A stretch of DNA of 64,000 nucleotides. It comes from Tetracentron sinense. Lineage: Eukaryota > Streptophyta > Magnoliopsida > Trochodendrales > Trochodendraceae. Under the pieces are notes generated by a model. The model was given only the letters and a program-made list of their open reading frames with translations, ran no database searches and was not told where the DNA came from. Both the position numbers and the translations under genes were made by a program. The stretch is taken from contig CM026557.1 in NCBI GenBank assembly GCA_015143295.1, forward strand, positions 26,507,760 to 26,571,759, given 5' to 3'. Positions 58,000 to 64,000 of the stretch are shown piece after piece. Within the stretch, counting starts at the first letter, position 1, and the number at the start of each line of letters is the position of its first letter.

Positions 58000-60900
58000 G
58001 AAATCGCCTGCACTAGGGCTACCCCCGAAACCCTCCTGGAACTAATAGAGGTGGAATATGACTCAGAGCAAGAAGAGGAGCCGCCTCAAGAACTCCTAGA
58101 CCTTCTGGAACGCAGTGAAGGTCTTCTGTAATCTAATATTGAGGTTACTGAGTCAGTGAACCTTGGATCCGAAGACAACCCGCAGCTAGTCAGGATTGAC
58201 ACGAGCATGAACGCTCAGCAGAGGTCAGATATGATCAGCTTTCTGAAGAGTTACAGTGATGTCTTTGCCTGGTCATACGCAGATATGCCCGGCCTAGACC
58301 CAGCATTGGTGGTACACAGATTGCCCCTGAACCCAGACGTCAGACCAGTTAAGCAGAAACTGAGACGGATGAGGCCTGAATGGGCACAAAAATTCAAAGA
58401 GGAAGTTGAAAAGCAGATCAATGCAGGCTTCCTGGTAGTAGCAACCTATCCTGAATTGTTGGCCAATATAGTGCCCGTACCCAAGAAAGACGGTAAGGTC
58501 CGGATGTGCATCGACTACAGGAATCTGAATAGGACAAGCTCCTAAAGATAATTTCTCTCTCCCGCATATCGACATTCTAGTCGACAATACCACAAGACAC
58601 GAGACTCTCTCATTCATGGATGGTTACTCGGGATACAATCAGATCAGAATGGCGGAGGAAGACATGGAGAAAACTTCATTCATCATGCCCTAGGGCACAT
58701 TTTGTTACAAGGTTATGTCATTCGGACTTAAGAATGTAGGGGCAACCTATCAGAGGGCCATGACGGCACTATTTCATGACCTAATCCACAAGTCAACTGA
58801 AGTCTATGTGGATGACATGATCGTCAAGTCGCTTACTGCCAGGCAACACCCGGAAGACCTGAAAAGACTCTGTGACAGACTCAGAGAGTACGGCCTGCGG
58901 CTAAATCCAGCCAAATGCGTCTTCGGAGCCTCATCAGGAAAGCTCCTCGGCTTCATAGTCAGCAAGAGAGGAATCGAGATTGACCCAGCCAAAGCCAAGG
59001 CTATCATTGAAATGCCAATTCCCCAAACTAAAAAGGAGGTCCGTGGTTGCCTGGGCAGAATTCAGTACATTAGCCGGTTCATCTCTCAGCTCACACCAAT
59101 CTGCGAACCAATCTACAAGCTTCTCTGGAAGAATACTCTGATAGTCTGGACAGATGAGTGTCAAGAAGCCTTTGACAGGATAAAACAGTACCTTCTGAAT
59201 CCTCCAGTACTCGTGCCTCCTATGCCAGGACGGCCCCTACTACTCTATATCTCAGTGCAAGAAACCTCCATGGGATGCGTCCTAGCACAGCACGATGAGA
59301 CAGGTAGAACAGAACAAACCATTTACTACATCAGCAAGCGCCTGCTGGAGTATGAGGTGAGATATAGCCCCCTTGAGAAGACATGTCTGGCACTAGTCTG
59401 GCCAACTCAACGTCTACGGCACTATTTGCTATCCTACCTAGTAATCCGGATATCTTAGATGGATCCACTCAAGTATCTGCTGGAAAAGCCAGCCACCACC
59501 GGAAGGACGGCCTGATGGCTTATGATGTTGTCTGAATTCGACATCACATACATGACATAGAAGTCAATCAAGGGGCAGGCGATAGCAGATCACTTGGCTC
59601 ACAGTCTAACAAAGGACTATGTCTCCATACATGATCAGTTTCCAGATGAAGCAATCCTGTACACAGAAGCAGAAGAGTAAGAGTGCTCCAGCTGGGAGTT
59701 ATATTTTGATGGAGCTGCCAACAATCAAGGGCACGGAGTAGGAGCAGTCTTAATCTCACCCAAGGGAGCACAACTCCCAATCTTAGTCAAGTTGAAATTC
59801 AGATACTCCAACAACGAAGCGGAGTATGAGGCATGCATAGCCAGTTTGAAAGAAGCCCTAGGCATTGGGATTGAAGAGATAGACGTTTACAGTGACTCAT
59901 CTCTAGTAATATGTCAGGCAAACAAGTTTTGGGCCATCCGAGAAGCTAGGCTAGTCCCGTATTTAGCCTACCTCAACCTACTGGTCTCCCAGCTCAAAAG
60001 AATCACATTTAGCCACTGGGCCAGGAATCATAACAGGTTTGCTGATGCACTGGCTACTCTCGCCTCCATGATTCAGATCCCCAAGGACATCATGCTTTGG
60101 CCGATTGAAATTCAGCAGCAGGAGCAGTGTGCCTACTACCTCGAGCTAGATGCACTATCAAACAACAAGCCTTAGTATACGGACACCAAGCAATATCTCG
60201 AGGATGAAACCTTTCCCCTCGATGCCATCAAAATGGACTGGCGGGCAATCAGAAGATTGGCTATACAGTTTGTCCTCACAGGGGGAGTCTTGTACAAAAG
60301 ATCACCAAATCTGATCTGGCTCAAATGCCTTGACTCCAGCGAAGCAACATAGGTAGTCGAAGAAGTTCACGGAGGAGCTTGCGGCCCACACATGAATGGG
60401 TTAATGCTTGCCAAGAAGATTCTCAGGCTGGGCTATTACTGGTCTATAATGGAAGCGGACTGTTGTAACCATGTATAGAAGTGCCATCAGTGCCAGATCT
60501 ATGCCGATAGGATCGATGCACCGCCGACAAGGCTGCATAACTTGACTGTCCCCTGGCCATTCTCTACCTGGGGCATCAACGTCGTCATACCCATAGCTCT
60601 GAAAGCATCAAACGGACATCGATTCATTCTAGTTGCAATTGATTACTTCACAAAATGTGTCAAGGCAGCCTCATATGCCAATATTACAGCCTCTGTGGTT
60701 CAGCGCTTTATAAAAAGGGACATCATCTGCCGGTACGAAGTCCCATATGAGATTGTAACAGACAATGCTCTCAACTTCTGCAACAAGGGGATAACAGATC
60801 TCTGCCAGAAATTTAAAATACAGTATCACAACTTCACGCCATATAGGCCCCAGACCAATGGTACAGTTGAGGCGACCAACAAAAACCTGAAGAAAATTAT

Positions 60901-61420
60901 TGAGAAGATGGCAACGAACTACTCTGCCTGGCATGAGATGCTCCCCTACGCACTCATGGCCTACAGAACGTCCATCAGAACCTCAACTGGGGCAACACCA
61001 TTTTCTCTGGCATATGGTATGGAAGCAGTCCTCCCCGTCGAAGTACAGATCCCATCACTCCGTGTGCTAATGGAAGCAGAGCTGTCAGAAGCAGAATGGG
61101 CACAAACCTAGTATGAGCAGCTGAATCTGATTGAAGAGCGGTGACTGAAAGCCATCAATCATTCACAAGCCTATCAGAGGCGCATGGCTAGAGCATTTAA
61201 CAAGAAGGTCAAGCCTCGCAATATCGAAGTCGGTGACCTGGTTCTCCGGAAAGTATTGTCAAACCGCCCTGATCCGAGGGGCAAATTCACACCAAACTAC
61301 GAAGGCCCGTACATCGTCCAGGACAAATTTCTCGATGGTGCCCTTCGGCTCGGTCAAATGGACGATAATGATCTCCCTGAGCCCGTCAACATGGATAAAG
61401 TCAAGAGATACTACGCTTAG
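58000..61420 (+). pseudogene. Tat pol: reverse transcriptase, RNase H, second RNase H, integrase (broken)
   Basis: The RT frame runs from 58000 (stop at 58129). It shifts near 58541 after CIDYRNLNR, then continues in one frame to 61420. RT: MDGYSGYNQIRMAEED, MSFGLKNVGATYQRAM, catalytic YVDDM at about 58806. RNase H follows at 59150-59450. A second, archaeal-type RNase H lies at 59697-60100 (ELYFDGAANNQGHG, NEAEYEA, YSDSSLV, RFADALA), a mark of Tat elements. Integrase: HHCC finger (VHGGACGPH, CHQCQ), catalytic core from about 60570 with the first Asp replaced by Asn (WGINVV), second Asp (IVTDNALNF) and Glu (NGTVEATNKN) present, and a GPY-like end (YEGPYIV). Stops occur at 58691, 59456, 59513, 59558, 59678, 60173, 60350, 60476, 61109 and 61142. 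There is no chromodomain. Confidence 0.9.
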
Positions 61421-63470
61421 GGTCTAGATCTGATAGGCTCTTTGCACTCTTAGCTTCGCCGGGAAATGACAGGAGGCCATCTTTGGCACACTATTTTCCC
61501 CCCCAATGTTGTAAACCCTTTTACAAGAAGTCAATGAAATCCGCTAGTTAGCCCGTTGAGCCTAACAACCTTTCTTTCATGAAAAATTTTTCAGGGACAC
61601 CCTCCTTTGCCAGCCCGTGGCACTCGGCTGAACTACGGCATGACCTGATCCTGCAAAGGATACGTAGGCAACCTAACAAATCAGGTGCGGTCACAAAAGG
61701 GATAATCATTCCCCAAACACTCCCAAAGCAGAGTCCTTCTCCCCCAGAAGAAGACACTTCACCGACTATCCCCACAGAGTCACCACCAAAGCAAGACTAT
61801 CCTATCAACTCCCCCAGTCGGGTCCACTAACAAGTTTACAAAATTTCCATTCAGGGAAATCCCAAAATAGAAGTCAAAACGTTCTCAGAATCAGAAACTC
61901 CCTTACAGAGACGATTTCTTCAGAATTCTTCCCTAAGCTTCCATTGGCAGAGTCGATATTAAAGTATAAGAAATTTCCATTCAGGGAAATCCCAAAATAG
62001 AAGTTGAAACATTTCCAAACAACAGGGACTCCCCCATAGGATTTTCATCCCCAACAGAATCAACCTCTCCTCATCCCCGGTGGAACCACGGCAAACCCCC
62101 GAGTAGAGACAACCTCTCTCTCCCCAGCAGAGACAACCTCTCTCAACATCCCCTGGCGGAGTCAGTTTCCTCCGGTGGAATCAAAATTCTTTCGCGAACG
62201 GAAAAATTTTCCCCAGAAGAGTCGGCCTCTGTCAAAAAAAAAAAAAAAACTCCAAGGGAGAGCAAATCAACAATCCCCTAGGGTGTCCCGACCTTCGGTC
62301 CCCTAGCTTACGCTTCGTCCTACTCTAAAGTCCTTCTAGATCCCTTAGAAGCTACGGGTGCAAACACAATACCATATCTACATCCTCAGAGGAGTACAAT
62401 CTCCTGCAGGAGAGCGCCATTCAGGGTAATGACAGAAGAAGATATTTTCCCCCAGTATTACAAGCCTTCCCCAGTAAATCGTGGGCATGAGTGAAAACCA
62501 GAAACGGCCTCATTGAGCAAAAATTATGCGACCCCCAGACATAGTCTCGTGACTGTGGGCAAAAAAGGGGCAAAATCCATCAGCTTCGCAGGCGTAAGGA
62601 AAACCGGAAACGGCCTCATCACGCAAAAATTATGCGAACCCCATGACTTGGTCATTCCAAGGGCAAAAAAGGGAGAAAAAGCTGAAAACAATTGGGCAAC
62701 ACTATCCGACAGTAGTCAGACTCACCGGACTTCCCCAATCATCCCCCGCGATCAGTTTCTCTCAGCAAGGCATATCCCCGGCAGAGGGTCGACCTCCCCG
62801 AGCATTCCCCAGCGGAGAACCTTTCTACAGATGGAAAGATATCGGGAAACCCCCGGCACATGTCAAGTTCCCCAGCAGTGGATCAAAGCAGAAGTCCACT
62901 CCTCGGTAGAACTCCAGCGGCAGGCAACTTCCCATCCCCAATGGATCCCCAGCAGAAGCTTCCGGTAGTCTGCAAACAATGCTACTCCCCAACAAGAGTC
63001 CAAAAGCCCTGTAGCTAAGCTTCTCCTCGGACAAAGCCATCAGCCTACCACAGCATCATGAGCCTACTCATCCCCAGCGGTGTCCCGCTCTGAGTCATAC
63101 TCCTCGCTCCTGAAAGGGAAAGATGATTCTCAAACCCTAATATGGGCAGTTTACTGGGAAATCAACAGCTAACAAAGCATTTTGTCAACAATAAAATCTT
63201 TACAAAAAATCTCTCACAAGGGTTTTCAAAAAAAACAAACTTATGGTGTCAAGATCCATTTGTACCCTCCTACACCAAGCAGCCCCGACAAGCGAGCAAA
63301 GGAAGCCGATGCCATGCATCTCCAAAGATTGCGAATCACCGTACAGTCATGGGAAAGCACTTCTGTCTTCATCCCTGCATGACACCATAGCATCGTACCT
63401 ACATGTTCAAGTTTAGTCCTCCTCGAGCAACTCAACTCTTGCAGGTATCGCACCTCAAACCCTCTTTTGT
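61421..63470 (+). mobile_element. Long 3' noncoding region of the Tat element
   Basis: No supported gene was seen. It is rich in CCCC, CAGAG and TCCCC words. It includes degenerate repeats of AATTTCCATTCAGGGAAATCC (61845 and 61975), CAGAGACAACCTCTCTC (62100-62140) and a roughly 105-bp imperfect duplication (about 62490-62595 and 62596-62695) with AAACGGCCTCAT and GCAAAAATTATGCGA. Long 3' regions are usual for Tat/Ogre elements. Confidence 0.6.
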
Positions 63471-64000
63471 GACACCCCCGTGTGTCCTTCACTTGACTTC
63501 CTAGTGCAATGTGACAATCTCGTTACACCGCTGTCTCACTAGCTTGTCCCTCTTTTTTGACACCCCCGTGTGTCCTTGGCTTCCTAGTGTAGCGTAACAA
63601 TCTCGACACACAACTGTCTCACTAGCTTGTCCCTCTTTTTTGACACCCCCGTGGGTCCTTGGCTTCCTAGTGCAGCGTGACAATCTCATCACACCACTGT
63701 CTCACTAGTTTGTCCCTCTTTTTCCAACACCCCCATGTGTCCTCAACTTCCTAGTGCAACATGACAATCTCGTTACACCGCTGTCTCACTAGCTTATCCC
63801 TCCTTTTTGACACCCCCGTGTGTCCTCGACTTCCTAGTGCAACGTGACAATCTCGTCACACCGCTGTCTCACTAGCTTGTCCCTCCTTTTTGACACCCCC
63901 ATGTGTCCTCGACTTCCTAGTGCAACGTGACAATCTCGTCACACCGCTGTCTCACTAGCTTGTCCCTCTTTTGTGACACCCCCGTATGTCCTTGGCTTCC
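63471..64000. repeat. 83-84-bp tandem array running off the window
   Basis: Units begin (GACACCCCC) at 63471, 63559, 63642, 63726, 63809, 63892 and 63975. Shared words are GTGTGTCCT, CTTCCTAGTG, GACAATCTCGT and CTGTCTCACTAGCTTGTCCC. The first interval is 88 bp, the rest 83-84. The array lies in the 3' noncoding part of the Tat element, and its right end is not seen. Confidence 0.92.

Noticed and set aside
62513..62968. 151-codon + strand ORF in the Tat 3' region
   Set aside because: It spans a tandem duplication, is low in recognisable motifs and lies in the noncoding 3' part; there is no homology that I can name.
63471..64000. Regular repeat that could suggest a CRISPR array
   Set aside because: The whole 83-bp unit is repeated, with no unique spacers, and the context is a plant Tat element.
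1..64000. tRNA, rRNA or other structural RNA genes
   Set aside because: None recognised; the tRNA-like matches are only primer-binding sites of retroelements.

Overview
This window is nuclear DNA from a flowering plant. The species cannot be named from the sequence. The evidence is a small intron-containing GASA/snakin gene, AT-rich intergenic DNA, plant-type copia, Tat and Athila-like gypsy elements, plant LINE remains, and many nested long LTRs bounded by 5-bp target-site duplications (TSDs). Only one ordinary host gene can be supported; nearly everything else is transposon sequence, mostly broken. Names used below: family X = copia elements that carry gag only; family Y = long LTRs of about 1.9-2.5 kb, internal region unknown, that carry a conserved small ORF; family Z = copia with LTRs of about 2.2 kb; Tat = a large Ty3/gypsy element of Tat/Ogre type.

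Layout. 1-12760: the 3' part of a + strand family-X element (X1; gag at 1-1170, 3' LTR 11574-12760), interrupted by a second, complete family-X element on the - strand (X2, 2700-11278), whose 5' LTR is itself interrupted by a solo Y LTR (7966-9823). 12761-19640: a gene island with nested terminal-inverted-repeat elements, a 385-bp foldback MITE, the four-exon GASA gene (16081-17939) and a 178-bp tandem array made of hairpins. 19640-22440: a truncated gypsy element on the - strand (LTR, primer site, gag, protease) and a LINE ORF2 remnant. 22440-30771: - strand Y LTRs nested in one another. 30772-42431: a + strand solo Y LTR split by a rearranged X/Z cluster and by a solo Z LTR. 42432-47083: degenerate Athila-like gag-protease DNA with a solo Z LTR. 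47084-64000: a Tat element with a 5' LTR (split by another solo Z LTR), primer site, ORF1, gag-protease, RT-RNase H-second RNase H-integrase, and a 3' noncoding region ending in an 83-bp tandem array that runs off the window.

How it fits together. The elements form layers of insertion, and most insertion events can be ordered because target duplications survive. All the element genes seen have stop codons or frameshifts. Many elements are reduced to solo LTRs. The most unusual signals are: a 46-codon ORF preserved in several diverged Y LTRs behind a splice-acceptor-like block; clusters of GATCGA/GGTCGACC-type palindromes in the LTRs of more than one family; a copia element with one LTR flanked on both sides by internal sequence; and a GASA gene lacking one of its twelve conserved cysteines.
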